Shown: positions 8,101-15,367, numbered from the stretch's first letter. The stretch is 64,000 nucleotides of DNA from an uncultured Ruminococcus sp. (GCA_902762785.1 CACWPL010000003.1:1-64000), one strand, 5' to 3'. The notes: generated by a model not told the origin, from the sequence alone. Program-made: numbers and translations.

Positions 8101-8230
8101 TATCAGCTCCTTTCAAACGCACGATCTCCTCGCGCAGCCGATCAATCGTGTCCCACGCGTTTCGCAGGTCCTCATTCAGCAGCGCGATTTCTCGTGCAGC
8201 CAGTTCAATTCTCAACTCCGTCGGATCCAT
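8084..8230 (-). CDS. 48-aa coiled-coil peptide
   Basis: A short gene: ATG at 8228-8230, preceded by GGGGGTGATATA, stop at 8084-8086. The peptide begins MDPTELRIELAAREIALL and continues as a heptad-patterned acidic/basic helix (LRNAWDTIDRLREEIVRLK). It overlaps the TerS-like gene by 17 nt and starts 15 nt after the replisome-organizer stop, so it is embedded in the operon. Function unknown. A dimerising accessory or antirepressor-type peptide would be plausible, but nothing in the sequence proves that. Confidence 0.65.
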   Translation of the reverse strand: MDPTELRIELAAREIALLNEDLRNAWDTIDRLREEIVRLKGADNDGKN

Positions 8231-8245
8231 TATATCACCCCCTTG

Positions 8246-8872
8246 TCAAAACGGTAACTCGCCGTCGTCGTGTTCGTTCGGATTGCCTAGATCGTCGAGC
8301 GTGATCGGCGGCTCGCCCGCGCCCCCAAAGGCGCGAGGCGAAGAGCCAGAATTGGAAATTCTTTGGCTCTCTATCTGTTTCTGGTCTAGCTCTTTTTCTT
8401 TTCTAGTTCTACTCTTTTGCGTTACGTCCGTTACAGCGTCACATTCTGTAACATTTGAACGCGTTACGCCCGCGTTACGCTCCGTTACGTCCGTGTTACG
8501 TTCAGTTGCGTCCCGTTTTTTACGACGGCGAAATTCAGCAGCACGTTCAGCCCCCGTTTTGGAGCTGCCTGTGAGCGCAGGCAACTGCGGCAAGTACAGC
8601 GAGCCGTCCTGCTGGAGCTCTGCAAGATGGAGCCGCGTCAGCGTTCCAATGGCTTTTTCTGCAAAATCGAGCGGCTCGTCGTTCGCAAGCGCGATCTCCT
8701 CGATCACATTGGCACCGATTCCACGAAATTCGAGAACGCCTGCCGTTCCAACGGCCGCACACATCAGCCGCATGTAGAAGACAAACGCGCGGGCGCCCTC
8801 GTCGCTTTTTAGTAACATCTTAATCGACAAATCGCTGAAAAAGTCATTTTGAATTTTGAACCAAAAATTCAT
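8246..8872 (-). CDS. Phage replisome organizer (N-terminal domain family)
   Basis: 208 residues. The first ~95 residues (FWFKIQNDFFSDLSIKMLLK ... VLEFRGIG ... EEIALANDEP) match the phage replisome organizer N-terminal domain, a winged-helix module that opens the origin of phage and satellite replicons. The middle (about 115-150) is a low-complexity stretch with repeated VTERN-like units, whose DNA carries phased GTTAC repeats (see 8421-8509). The last residues, DDGELPF, resemble the acidic tip of SSB that docks replication proteins. The start overlaps the upstream HTH gene by 4 nt (ATGA). There is no adjacent DnaC-type loader, so host helicase loading would be needed. Confidence 0.85.
   Translation of the reverse strand: MNFWFKIQNDFFSDLSIKMLLKSDEGARAFVFYMRLMCAAVGTAGVLEFRGIGANVIEEIALANDEPLDFAEKAIGTLTRLHLAELQQDGSLYLPQLPALTGSSKTGAERAAEFRRRKKRDATERNTDVTERNAGVTRSNVTECDAVTDVTQKSRTRKEKELDQKQIESQRISNSGSSPRAFGGAGEPPITLDDLGNPNEHDDGELPF
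8421..8509. repeat. Phased GTTAC iterons, candidate replication origin
   Basis: GTTAC occurs at 8421, 8430, 8463, 8474, 8484 and 8495. An inverted copy lies at 8448 and a variant (GTTGC) at 8505. The last five are spaced 10-11 bp, one helical turn. They lie inside the replisome organizer gene, the usual location of origins for this class of initiator. Confidence 0.6.
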
Positions 8873-9162
8873 TGCTCATCGCCCTCCCGAAACGCTGCCT
8901 CGATTGCATGGATCGCCGTCCACGCGGTCGCAGCTCGCGCCCGTTGCACATTGACGTAATCGGCCGCATCGGCGGCGCTGCTCGCGATCCAATAGCCGGA
9001 ACAACGCGGGTCGCACGACGACACAACGGGCAGACCGTGACGGCGCGCACGCTCGACACAAGCGCGAGCTTCGCGTCGGCTACAATGCAACAGCGCCGCC
9101 AAATCGCCCATGCTGATCGCGTTCTCGCGCGAGGTCGGCAGAAATTCAGCGAGCTCAATCAT
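8869..9162 (-). CDS. Phage-type HTH DNA-binding protein, 97 aa
   Basis: Begins MIELAEFLPTSRENAISMGD and continues with a helix-turn-helix (LAALLHCSRREARACVERAR) and a short beta hairpin (GLPVVSS ... GYWIASS). This is the pattern of small winged-HTH proteins often found next to replication genes in Firmicutes prophages. The ATG at 9160-9162 follows GGAGGGCGAGGGAA. It overlaps the Xis-like gene stop by 8 nt upstream and the replisome organizer start by 4 nt downstream, so the three are translationally coupled. It may regulate replication or transcription of the element. Confidence 0.75.
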   Translation of the reverse strand: MIELAEFLPTSRENAISMGDLAALLHCSRREARACVERARRHGLPVVSSCDPRCSGYWIASSAADAADYVNVQRARAATAWTAIHAIEAAFREGDEQ

Positions 9163-9355
9163 TTCCCTCGCCCTCCTTCACAAAACTCTCGTCCAAATAT
9201 CGGCATAAATCATCAAAATTGCATAAGATTTTGCCCTTGCCGACGCGCACGCCATGCACACGCCCCTCACGGAGCAAGACACGGATCGCATATTTCGACA
9301 AACCCGTCGCTTTTGCGGCTTCATCAACGGTCGCCATTTTGGGTGGTATCGTCAT
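9155..9355 (-). CDS. Excisionase-like HTH protein (66 aa)
   Basis: Start chosen at ATG 9353-9355, preceded by AAAGGAGG; longer in-frame extensions lack a ribosome binding site. The protein (MATVDEAAKATGLSKYAIRV, then LLREGRVHGVRVGKGKILCN) is a MerR/excisionase-type winged HTH of about 55 residues with an acidic tail. In integrative elements such proteins bend DNA at the att site to favour excision. Its position just downstream of the leftward promoter and opposite the repressor-integrase unit fits that role. Alternative: a transcription factor of the same fold. Confidence 0.8.
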   Translation of the reverse strand: MTIPPKMATVDEAAKATGLSKYAIRVLLREGRVHGVRVGKGKILCNFDDLCRYLDESFVKEGEGND

Positions 9356-9509
9356 TGCTTTTGGCCTCCTTTCGCCGTTTTTCGGCCTCTGCTCTACGCA
9401 GCCAATAGTTTCGGTTGTACGCGCGCACGCGGTCGCGGTTGCGTCGGCGCCACGCGCGGTGATAACTCCGCCGCAGCTCGAGCGCCTCCTTCTCAAGATC
9501 CTGCTTCAT
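9324..9509 (-). CDS. Small basic protein (61 aa), first gene of the leftward operon
   Basis: ATG at 9507-9509 behind GAAAGGAGG. The sequence is extremely rich in Arg and Glu (SYHRAWRRRNRDRVRAYNRN), a single charged helix. Similar short peptides recur at this place in Firmicutes phage-like elements; the function is not known to me. It overlaps the Xis-like gene by 32 nt. As the first gene after the leftward promoter it could be a nucleic-acid-binding or derepression factor. Confidence 0.68.
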   Translation of the reverse strand: MKQDLEKEALELRRSYHRAWRRRNRDRVRAYNRNYWLRRAEAEKRRKEAKSNDDTTQNGDR

Positions 9510-9534
9510 AAAAAACCTCCTTTCGTTTTCCCAC

Positions 9535-9563
9535 TTGACAAAGTCTGTCATTTGTGGTACAAT
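9535..9563 (+). promoter_or_regulatory. Rightward promoter (repressor-integrase)
   Basis: TTGACA (9535-9540), 17-nt spacer, TACAAT (9558-9563) with extended TG. It drives the XRE regulator and integrase. Confidence 0.85.
9536..9550. promoter_or_regulatory. Candidate repressor operator
   Basis: Inverted repeat TGACA-n5-TGTCA overlapping the -35 box and spacer of the rightward promoter. It is positioned for autoregulation by the adjacent XRE protein and lies just downstream of the leftward promoter start. Confidence 0.5.
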
Positions 9564-9565
9564 TA

Positions 9566-9594
9566 AGTATAACACGAATGAGATGAAAACGCAA
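9566..9594 (-). promoter_or_regulatory. Leftward promoter (replication/Xis operon)
   Basis: On the minus strand TTGCGT (9589-9594), 17-nt spacer, TATACT (9566-9571) with extended TG. It lies back to back with the rightward promoter, so that the two -10 boxes are 2 bp apart. This is a tight lysis/lysogeny-like switch. Confidence 0.75.
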
Positions 9595-9641
9595 CAACAA
9601 CGTTATGTTATTTTTTCAATTATAGGAGGCGTTTTTTTAGC

Positions 9642-10238
9642 ATGAAGCACCCAAAAAGTAACACGAACACGGGCGAGGCACCGCAGACCACAGGCCAACG
9701 CATCCGCGCCCTCCGCAAAAATCGCGGGCTCACGCTCGACCAACTCGCAGAGCAGCTCGCCAATTTGCCAGGATCCACAAGAACGGACTGCTCGGGGACG
9801 CAACTCGGTTACGTCGAACGCGGTCAACGCAAACTCAGCGCTGATTATTGCGATCTGCTCGCGCGGTTTTTCGGCGTTCGTTCCGCGTATCTCCGTTGTG
9901 AGACTGCCATCGCGAGCGATGAGGAGCTCCGCGAGCACTTCATTTCAACGGTTTTGAACCGCCGAACGGAGCTCGAGCACGTTTTGAACAGCGTTCTTGA
10001 CCTCAACGGCTACAGACTCGATTATAACGACGCGGTCGTTGACGACGCCAACACCGCCTCGATATATCGTGCCATTCACAACGAAGTGCCGAACGGCTAC
10101 GCGCTGTTTGACAGCGCGGGCGAGGTCGTCGGCACCTACAGCGCCCGCGACCGTCAGCGCCTCGCAGAGGACCTCGACGACGCGCTCAGCACGATCCTAC
10201 ATCGTTTTATCGAGAGGAGGTTTGAAAATTATGGCTAA
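9642..10238 (+). CDS. XRE-family repressor of the element
   Basis: 198 residues. Residues 17-85 form a Cro/CI-type HTH (QRIRALRKNRGLTLDQLAEQ ... LGYVERGQRKLSADYCDLLA). The C-terminal ~110 residues (from about 90) are not a LexA-type protease: no Ser-Lys dyad is apparent, so derepression would not be by RecA-driven autocleavage. In satellites such repressors are titrated by helper-phage proteins. The ribosome site is ATAGGAGG at 9624-9631. The stop overlaps the integrase start by 8 nt, so repressor and integrase are co-translated from one promoter. Confidence 0.85.
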   Translation: MKHPKSNTNTGEAPQTTGQRIRALRKNRGLTLDQLAEQLANLPGSTRTDCSGTQLGYVERGQRKLSADYCDLLARFFGVRSAYLRCETAIASDEELREHFISTVLNRRTELEHVLNSVLDLNGYRLDYNDAVVDDANTASIYRAIHNEVPNGYALFDSAGEVVGTYSARDRQRLAEDLDDALSTILHRFIERRFENYG

Positions 10239-11709
10239 TGTCACCGAACGACGCGACAAAAACGGCGCACTCGTTTCCTTTAGGATCCGCGTTTCGCGCG
10301 GCACCGACGCTCACGGCAGACGTCTCAAACCTTTTGAGGCGACCTTCAAAGCCGACCCGAACCGAACCGAACGGCAGAACCAAAAAGCCGCCGCCACTTT
10401 TGCCGCTGATTTCGAGCGTCGTTGCCGCGAGGGGCTCGTCGCCGACCATCAACAGAAATTCGAGGTCTATTCCAGCTATTGGATCGAGCTCCAGACATCC
10501 AGCGGAAACGTCCGGCCACGAACTGCCGAACGCTACCGCGCATTGCTTGTCCGCATCAATGCCGCGATCGGGCACATCAAGCTCGGCGACATCCGGCCGC
10601 AGCACCTCAACGAGCTCTATCAGTCTCTCGCGCGAGAGGGCGAGCGGCACGGCGGCGAGAAGGCCGTCATCCTGCCCGCTGTCAACCTCAAAGACCTTTA
10701 CCGCGCACACGGGTTTCACAATGCAGAGGCATTTTGCACAGCGGCTGGCTGTTCGGTCGTAACGATCCGCGCCGCAACTCGCGGCGAACGCATCCGCGCT
10801 GAAAACGCCCAAAAGATCGCAACGGCGCTCGAGATGCCCGTCACGCGGCTTTTTAAGCTCGAGACCGACACACGCCCTCTATCCGCAAAAACCATCAAAC
10901 ATCATCACGCGCTGATCTCGAGCATCCTCGAGAGCGCTGTGCATGAGGGGCTCATCGTTCAAAATCCTGCCGCTCGTGCCGTCCCTCCAAAAGTCCGGCG
11001 TGCCAACGTCCAGTATTTCGAGCCGCAGGACGTCGCCCGCATCCTGCAAGCCCTCGAGCGCGAGCCGTTGAAATGGCGCGCGATCCTGCACCTTCTGATC
11101 GTCACGGGTTGCCGACGCGGTGAGGTGCTCGGTCTCAAATGGAGCGACCTTGACACGACCTTCAAACGCCTCCACGTTCAACGCGCCCTTTACTACACGG
11201 CACAGATGGGCGTTTTTGTCAGCGAGCTGAAAACGGACAGCTCCGACCGCCTGATCGCTCTCCCGCCGCAAACGATGGAGCTGCTCGACCGCTACCGCCG
11301 CGAATACTATGAGCCCCTCCGTCAAGCGGCGGGCGACCTATGGGAGGGCGACGATGGCTTTATCTTCGTTTCGGACTGCGACCACATCGGACGCCCCATG
11401 CATCCCGACAGCGCCACAGCCTTTTGCGTTGCGTTTTCAAAGAGGCACGGCCTCCCGCACATCCACCCGCACGCGTTTCGGCATACCGCCGCGAGCATCC
11501 TCATCCATGCCGGATTGGATCCTGTTTCCGTCGCTGGACAGCTCGGCCATGCAAGCGCCGCGACGACCGAAAACATTTACGCCCATATGATCGCAGACGC
11601 CAAAACTCGCGCCGCAAATGCAATGGGCGAGATCCTGCTCACCTCCCGCCGCTCCCTGCATGAGACAGACGACAGCACGGAGGCCGACAAAAACCGCAAA
11701 CACGGATAA
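10231..11709 (+). CDS. Tyrosine integrase with embedded HTH
   Basis: 492 residues from ATG 10231-10233, which follows GAGAGGAGG; upstream extensions read into the repressor gene and are rejected. Architecture: N-terminal arm-binding domain (1-55), core-binding domain interrupted by an XRE-like HTH at about 151-210 (NLKDLYRAHG ... SVVTIRAATRGERIRAENAQ ... ALEMPVTRLF), then the catalytic domain. Catalytic residues visible are R295 (TGCRRGE), K334, H414-x-x-R417, H440 (LGH) and the nucleophile Y450 (ENIYAH). It catalyses integration and excision at tRNA-fMet. It is transcribed toward the attachment site and ends 130 bp from it. The HTH insertion is unusual for the family at large. Confidence 0.95.
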   Translation: MANVTERRDKNGALVSFRIRVSRGTDAHGRRLKPFEATFKADPNRTERQNQKAAATFAADFERRCREGLVADHQQKFEVYSSYWIELQTSSGNVRPRTAERYRALLVRINAAIGHIKLGDIRPQHLNELYQSLAREGERHGGEKAVILPAVNLKDLYRAHGFHNAEAFCTAAGCSVVTIRAATRGERIRAENAQKIATALEMPVTRLFKLETDTRPLSAKTIKHHHALISSILESAVHEGLIVQNPAARAVPPKVRRANVQYFEPQDVARILQALEREPLKWRAILHLLIVTGCRRGEVLGLKWSDLDTTFKRLHVQRALYYTAQMGVFVSELKTDSSDRLIALPPQTMELLDRYRREYYEPLRQAAGDLWEGDDGFIFVSDCDHIGRPMHPDSATAFCVAFSKRHGLPHIHPHAFRHTAASILIHAGLDPVSVAGQLGHASAATTENIYAHMIADAKTRAANAMGEILLTSRRSLHETDDSTEADKNRKHG

Positions 11710-11716
11710 CGAAAAA

Positions 11717-11752
11717 AGAGCGGGGGCTCGGTGCCCTCGCTCTCGTTTTTTT
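11717..11752 (+). terminator. Integrase terminator
   Basis: AGAGCGGGGG / CCCTCGCTCT stem followed by GTTTTTTT, immediately after the integrase stop. One GTGCCCT box lies within the hairpin. Confidence 0.8.
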
Positions 11753-11759
11753 GCGGTCG

Positions 11760-11777
11760 GTGCCCTAAAAGTGCCCT
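11760..11777. repeat. Integrase arm-type site, right end
   Basis: GTGCCCTAAAAGTGCCCT, identical to the copies at 6798 and 6819. An extra single GTGCCCT lies at 11731. Confidence 0.8.
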
Positions 11778-11793
11778 CGACCCCTAAAAAGGC

Positions 11794-11829
11794 AAAAAAA
11801 TAACCATTCCAGATTTCTCTGAAATGGCT
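11794..11829 (-). terminator. Terminator of the tRNA-fMet transcript
   Basis: On the minus strand AGCCATTTCAGA pairs with TCTGGAATGGTT around a GAAA loop and is followed by ATTTTTTT. It lies 12 nt beyond the tRNA 3' end and inside the integrated element, so the element supplies a new terminator for the host tRNA. Confidence 0.85.
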
Positions 11830-11839
11830 ATTTTGCGTG

Positions 11840-11914
<75 letters not shown>

Positions 11915-11950
11915 TTCTCTTTTGCGCCGCCTTACCGACGGTGCTTTTAT

Positions 11951-11979
11951 ATTATAACACGTTTTCGGTCCCTCGTCAA
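11951..11979 (-). promoter_or_regulatory. Promoter of tRNA-fMet
   Basis: On the minus strand TTGACG (11974-11979), 17-nt spacer, TATAAT (11951-11956) with extended TG. Transcription would start about 30 nt before the tRNA 5' end. Confidence 0.9.
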
Positions 11980-12067
11980 GGCCTTACGGGCAACTTTGTG
12001 TGATCGCACAGATCTGTACATACCATCTTGAAGATATTTGACACTGTATGCCTCCCTACGCCAAAAC

Positions 12068-12099
12068 GATGCCCTGCCGCTTCTGACGGACAGGGCATC
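12068..12099 (-). terminator. Terminator of the Wzz-like gene
   Basis: Stem GATGCCCTG/CAGGGCATC with a 14-nt loop, followed on the minus strand by GTTTTGG. Located about 25 bp past the stop codon. Confidence 0.8.
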
Positions 12100-12123
12100 G
12101 CTATGATAGTCTGTTGGGACGGG

Positions 12124-13677
12124 TCAGGCCTCGGCATCTGCGGGGGCATCGTCCTCGTCGTCTGCATCGTCGTCATCGTCTGCGGCAGCGGCAACAGGCT
12201 TCTTGCGGTTGGTCTCCACCAGCGAGAGCACGAAGCATCCGCAGAAGAAGAGGATGAACAGCAGCGCCTCTGCGATCGCGGTCGGCTCGATCGAGGCGCG
12301 GATCACGCTCTTCGTCGTGCTCAGGCCGGACGCGCTCGCCGGTACCAGCACGCTGTAGGAGTTCGCCAGCGACACCGTCTCATAATACTCGTCCGCCGTC
12401 ACGTTCACCTTGTCCAGCAGGTCCGTGACCTTGCCGTTGAGCTCCTCGAGATCCTGCTCGACCTTGTCCATCTTCTCCTGCGTCGCGCTCACACTGCCCT
12501 TGAGCGTGTTGATGCGCTGCTGGTACATGTTGATCGCCGAAGTCTTGGTGGACACGGTGTTCTGCGCGTCGATCTTCTGCTTGATCATGTTGTCATACTG
12601 CGTCGAGGCCTGCGTGTACTGCGAGGTCTCCTGCATGTCGCCATAAATGATGATGGTGTCCTTCTCGTACTTCGAGATGGAGTCGTTGATGCTATTGAGC
12701 TTCTCCTGTGCCACTGTGCGCTCACGCACCAGCTTCTCGATCTGGTAGTTGTAGTAATCCAGCAGCGTCGCCTTGTCCTTCGTTACGGTGTTGACCGTCA
12801 CATAGGACGAGATCAGGTCGAGGTCGACCGTGCGCAGCGTCACGATCGCCTGGTAAAGGTCAGCGAAGGTGAAGCCCGTCTGCGAGGAGCGGAAGCGGCT
12901 CGTGTCGTCGCGGTTCAGGTTGGAGACGTAGGACTGGAGCTCGGAGAGCGAGCTGTCGAACACGTCGATCGCCTGCGCGTAGTCATAGGTGCGGTAGTCG
13001 AGCGCGTTCACCGCGTTGCCGAGCGCGCGGTTGTAGCCGTAGTTATCGAAGAAGTAATCCGTATACTTGTCGAGGATCATGTTGATGACCTCTGCTGCGC
13101 GCTCGGCAGAATAGCCGGTCTTGGCGTAGTTGAAGGTCACCTTGTACTGCGTCGCATAGTAGGAGGTCGCCAGGAGCTTCTCACCGGCGTTCAGGTCGCC
13201 CTGCTCGTAGACGCTCTTGTAGACGGTGATCTCGTCGATGACGTCCTCGGGGATGACGCTCGTGATGGTGATGCCCTGACGGATGTTCTCCAGCTCCTCG
13301 ATCGGCTCATTGAGCTCGGTCAGCGCGGCCTCGATGACCGTGGGGGACTTCAGGGAATACGGGTCGAACTTCGTCCCATCGGGGGCAAGTCCCTTCTCGA
13401 TGCCGTCATAGTTGAAGCTGACCAGTGCATTCAGGTTCTTGTGCTGGTCAGAAGCGGTCAGTGCGAGGAGCACCGGGATCCCGATGCCGGCGACGATCGC
13501 TACGACGAGCCACAGCAGGATGAACCGCTTGATCACGTCCCAGAACGCAGAGAACGAGATCACGATCTCATCGCCCTTCTCCTCCTCGCTCTTCACTACG
13601 AGGTTGATGTTACGTGCATTCGCCGCACCGTTAGACTGTGTGCTTTGTTCTTTATTCTTCTTGTCGGTATTAGCCAT
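12124..13677 (-). CDS. Wzz-like chain-length determinant membrane protein
   Basis: 517 residues from ATG 13675-13677 (preceded by CGGAGGAAAG); an upstream extension crosses the promoter and is rejected. Topology is typical of polysaccharide co-polymerases: a short cytoplasmic N-terminus, TM1 (FILLWLVVAIVAGIGIPVLL, about 50-70), a long extracytoplasmic coiled-coil region, and TM2 near the C-terminus (ALLFILFFCGCFVLSLV). It ends in an unusual acidic tail (DDDDDADDEDDAPADAEA). These proteins set the length of exported polysaccharide. No glycosyltransferase or Wzx/Wzy gene is adjacent, so the polymer is unknown. Monocistronic with its own promoter and terminator. Confidence 0.75.
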   Translation of the reverse strand: MANTDKKNKEQSTQSNGAANARNINLVVKSEEEKGDEIVISFSAFWDVIKRFILLWLVVAIVAGIGIPVLLALTASDQHKNLNALVSFNYDGIEKGLAPDGTKFDPYSLKSPTVIEAALTELNEPIEELENIRQGITITSVIPEDVIDEITVYKSVYEQGDLNAGEKLLATSYYATQYKVTFNYAKTGYSAERAAEVINMILDKYTDYFFDNYGYNRALGNAVNALDYRTYDYAQAIDVFDSSLSELQSYVSNLNRDDTSRFRSSQTGFTFADLYQAIVTLRTVDLDLISSYVTVNTVTKDKATLLDYYNYQIEKLVRERTVAQEKLNSINDSISKYEKDTIIIYGDMQETSQYTQASTQYDNMIKQKIDAQNTVSTKTSAINMYQQRINTLKGSVSATQEKMDKVEQDLEELNGKVTDLLDKVNVTADEYYETVSLANSYSVLVPASASGLSTTKSVIRASIEPTAIAEALLFILFFCGCFVLSLVETNRKKPVAAAADDDDDADDEDDAPADAEA

Positions 13678-13756
13678 ATCTTTCCTCCGTCCGTCATGCC
13701 CCGACCTGCCCCTCGCAGATCTGGCAAGTGTGTCGTGTTTTCGAGCATACATATCT

Positions 13757-13785
13757 ATTATACACGCATCCACCGGCTTTGTCAA
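13757..13785 (-). promoter_or_regulatory. Promoter of the Wzz-like gene
   Basis: On the minus strand TTGACA (13780-13785), 17-nt spacer, TATAAT (13757-13762). Confidence 0.88.
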
Positions 13786-13871
13786 TACCGTGCGGCGCGG
13801 CGTTCCATGATCTTGTAGGATGTGTTAAGATCTGATGAGACAGGCCGCGGCAGTTCGGCCAAAAACGCCGA

Positions 13872-13900
13872 AACGCCGTATCCTGCGGGGATACGGCGTT
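13872..13900 (-). terminator. Terminator of the XRE-AbrB gene
   Basis: 12-bp stem AACGCCGTATCC/GGATACGGCGTT. On the minus strand it is followed by TCGGCGTTTTTGG, directly after the stop codon. Confidence 0.82.
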
Positions 13901-13903
13901 CTC

Positions 13904-14329
13904 TCATTGTTCCTTCATCTGTCCGCGGACGGCCTCGGCGAGCGCGAGGAAGCCCTCCGCCTTGACGAGTGCGATGCCCTGTGCCTCGTCTCCGAGGACG
14001 ACGAGACGGTCGCCCGGGGCGATGTCGAACACGCGCCTTGCCCGGGCCGGGATCACGATCTGTCCCTTGTCCCCGACGGTCACGATGCCGAACAGATGCT
14101 TCCCCTTCGGGACCGGCCGCTGTGGGGTGAGCGGGACGTCCTCGCCGGTCAGCTCGTCGAGCGTGACCTCGAGCGCAGCCGCCAGCAGACGTGCTTTCTC
14201 CAGGGTCGGCTCGCTATCGCCGGCCTCCCATTTGGCGATGGCCTGCCGCGAGACCCCGACCTTCTCGGCCAGTGCCTCCTGCGAGAGGCGGTGCAGCTTG
14301 CGCAGCGCGGGCAGCGTTTCCTTGAGCAT
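13904..14329 (-). CDS. XRE HTH-AbrB/MazE fusion regulator
   Basis: 141 residues. Residues 5-62 are an XRE HTH (LRKLHRLSQEALAEKVGVSR, then QAIAKWEAGDSEPTLEKARL). Residues 80-130 are a swapped-hairpin AbrB/SpoVT module (GIVTVGDKGQIVIPARARRV, then FDIAPGDRLVVLGD). Both halves bind DNA or dimerise, so this is a transcription factor with two DNA-binding modules. It starts behind GAAAGGAGG and lies 43 nt after the nucleoside phosphorylase gene, which may share its transcript. The regulatory target is unknown; autoregulation and control of the phosphorylase are plausible. Confidence 0.88.
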   Translation of the reverse strand: MLKETLPALRKLHRLSQEALAEKVGVSRQAIAKWEAGDSEPTLEKARLLAAALEVTLDELTGEDVPLTPQRPVPKGKHLFGIVTVGDKGQIVIPARARRVFDIAPGDRLVVLGDEAQGIALVKAEGFLALAEAVRGQMKEQ

Positions 14330-14372
14330 AGCGGCCTCCTTTCGTGGCGTTCATGTGGGATGATCGGTCGGA

Positions 14373-15140
14373 CTAGATCCGCAGGACGGCCTCGACCGCC
14401 AATGCCAGTGCGCGGTCGACCGACCCCATGCCCCATCCGCGGTCGTCATAATGGTCGAGGTCGGCGAGGGTGTCCGCCGTGTAGAGGAGCGTCCCCCAGA
14501 CTGCCCCGCGCATCTGTGCGACGGCCGCGAGCGCGGCGCTCTCCATCTCCACGACCGTGCATCCCTCGCGCTTGCGGCGGGACACTTTCTCGGCCGTCTC
14601 GCGGTAGAAGCCGTCCGTCGTCCAGGCCACGGCCTCTGTGTATGGCAGACCGTGTACACGCAGCGTCTCCTCGACTGCACGGCGCGCCGGCGCGGAGATG
14701 TCGACGAAGCGGGAGGGAGGTAGGTAGTGGTACGACGTTCCCTCGTCACGCAGCGCCCTGGTCGGCACGAGGAAGACGTTCTCCTCCATCTCGACCAGCA
14801 CCCCGCACGACCCGCTGCTGATGACCTCCTGCACGCCGTGGGCGAGCATCGCGTCGAGGATGATCGCGGCCGCAGGTGCCCCGAGCGGCGCCTCGACGAG
14901 GCAGACCTCCTGTCCCTCGACGGTGAGGACGTAGACCGGATGGCGCTTGCTGATCGTCACGACCTCGTCCACGACGACGGCCCCATGCGCCCGTGCGTAG
15001 CGGTCGACCGCCTCGCCCAGGAACGCGAACACGGCCTTTTTCGGCAGTCGCAGAGACGGGTGCTCGTAGCTCGGCGGAATGACGGCGCCGGGGTCGGTGT
15101 CGTATTCGAGGAGGGGGATGGCGTTCTCGGTCAGGGACAT
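14373..15140 (-). CDS. Nucleoside phosphorylase (PNP/UDP family)
   Basis: 255 residues. The phosphorylase fold is seen in the nucleoside-binding GSCGVL loop (about 110), the substrate segment TTDGFYRE (about 176) and the conserved VVEMESAALAAVAQ helix (about 203), whose Glu-Met-Glu contacts the ribose. It cleaves a purine or pyrimidine nucleoside with phosphate in salvage; the sequence resembles uridine phosphorylase-like members, but the substrate cannot be fixed. The start follows GAAAGGAGC. It is upstream of the XRE-AbrB gene on the same strand. Confidence 0.85.
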   Translation of the reverse strand: MSLTENAIPLLEYDTDPGAVIPPSYEHPSLRLPKKAVFAFLGEAVDRYARAHGAVVVDEVVTISKRHPVYVLTVEGQEVCLVEAPLGAPAAAIILDAMLAHGVQEVISSGSCGVLVEMEENVFLVPTRALRDEGTSYHYLPPSRFVDISAPARRAVEETLRVHGLPYTEAVAWTTDGFYRETAEKVSRRKREGCTVVEMESAALAAVAQMRGAVWGTLLYTADTLADLDHYDDRGWGMGSVDRALALAVEAVLRI

Positions 15141-15238
15141 AGGAGGCTCCTTTCAGGGGTCGTGTACAAGAGGGGGTATGGGGGAACAGGCCGGCGCGGA
15201 GCCCGCGCTGGCGAGGCGCCTCCCAATGCCGCTGACGC

Positions 15239-15367
15239 GGCATGCCCGAGGGCGAGGCAGGATGCTGCCCGAGGCCGACGGTATGCCGCCATTGGATATA
15301 AGGCGGCAAAGGTCGGCGTGATCTATCCAAAGCAAGATAAAGACACGCCACAATGTTTCCCGGCGGC
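15239..15367. repeat. 129-bp direct repeat, copy 1
   Basis: Identical to 15558-15686 except for one base (T at 15284 versus C at 15603). The offset is 319 bp, indicating a recent local duplication inside the mosaic cluster. Confidence 0.92.

Noticed and set aside
9997-10230. 78-residue N-terminal extension of the integrase
   Set aside because: It lies wholly inside the repressor gene in another frame; ATG at 10231 has a strong ribosome site and a normal integrase N-terminus.
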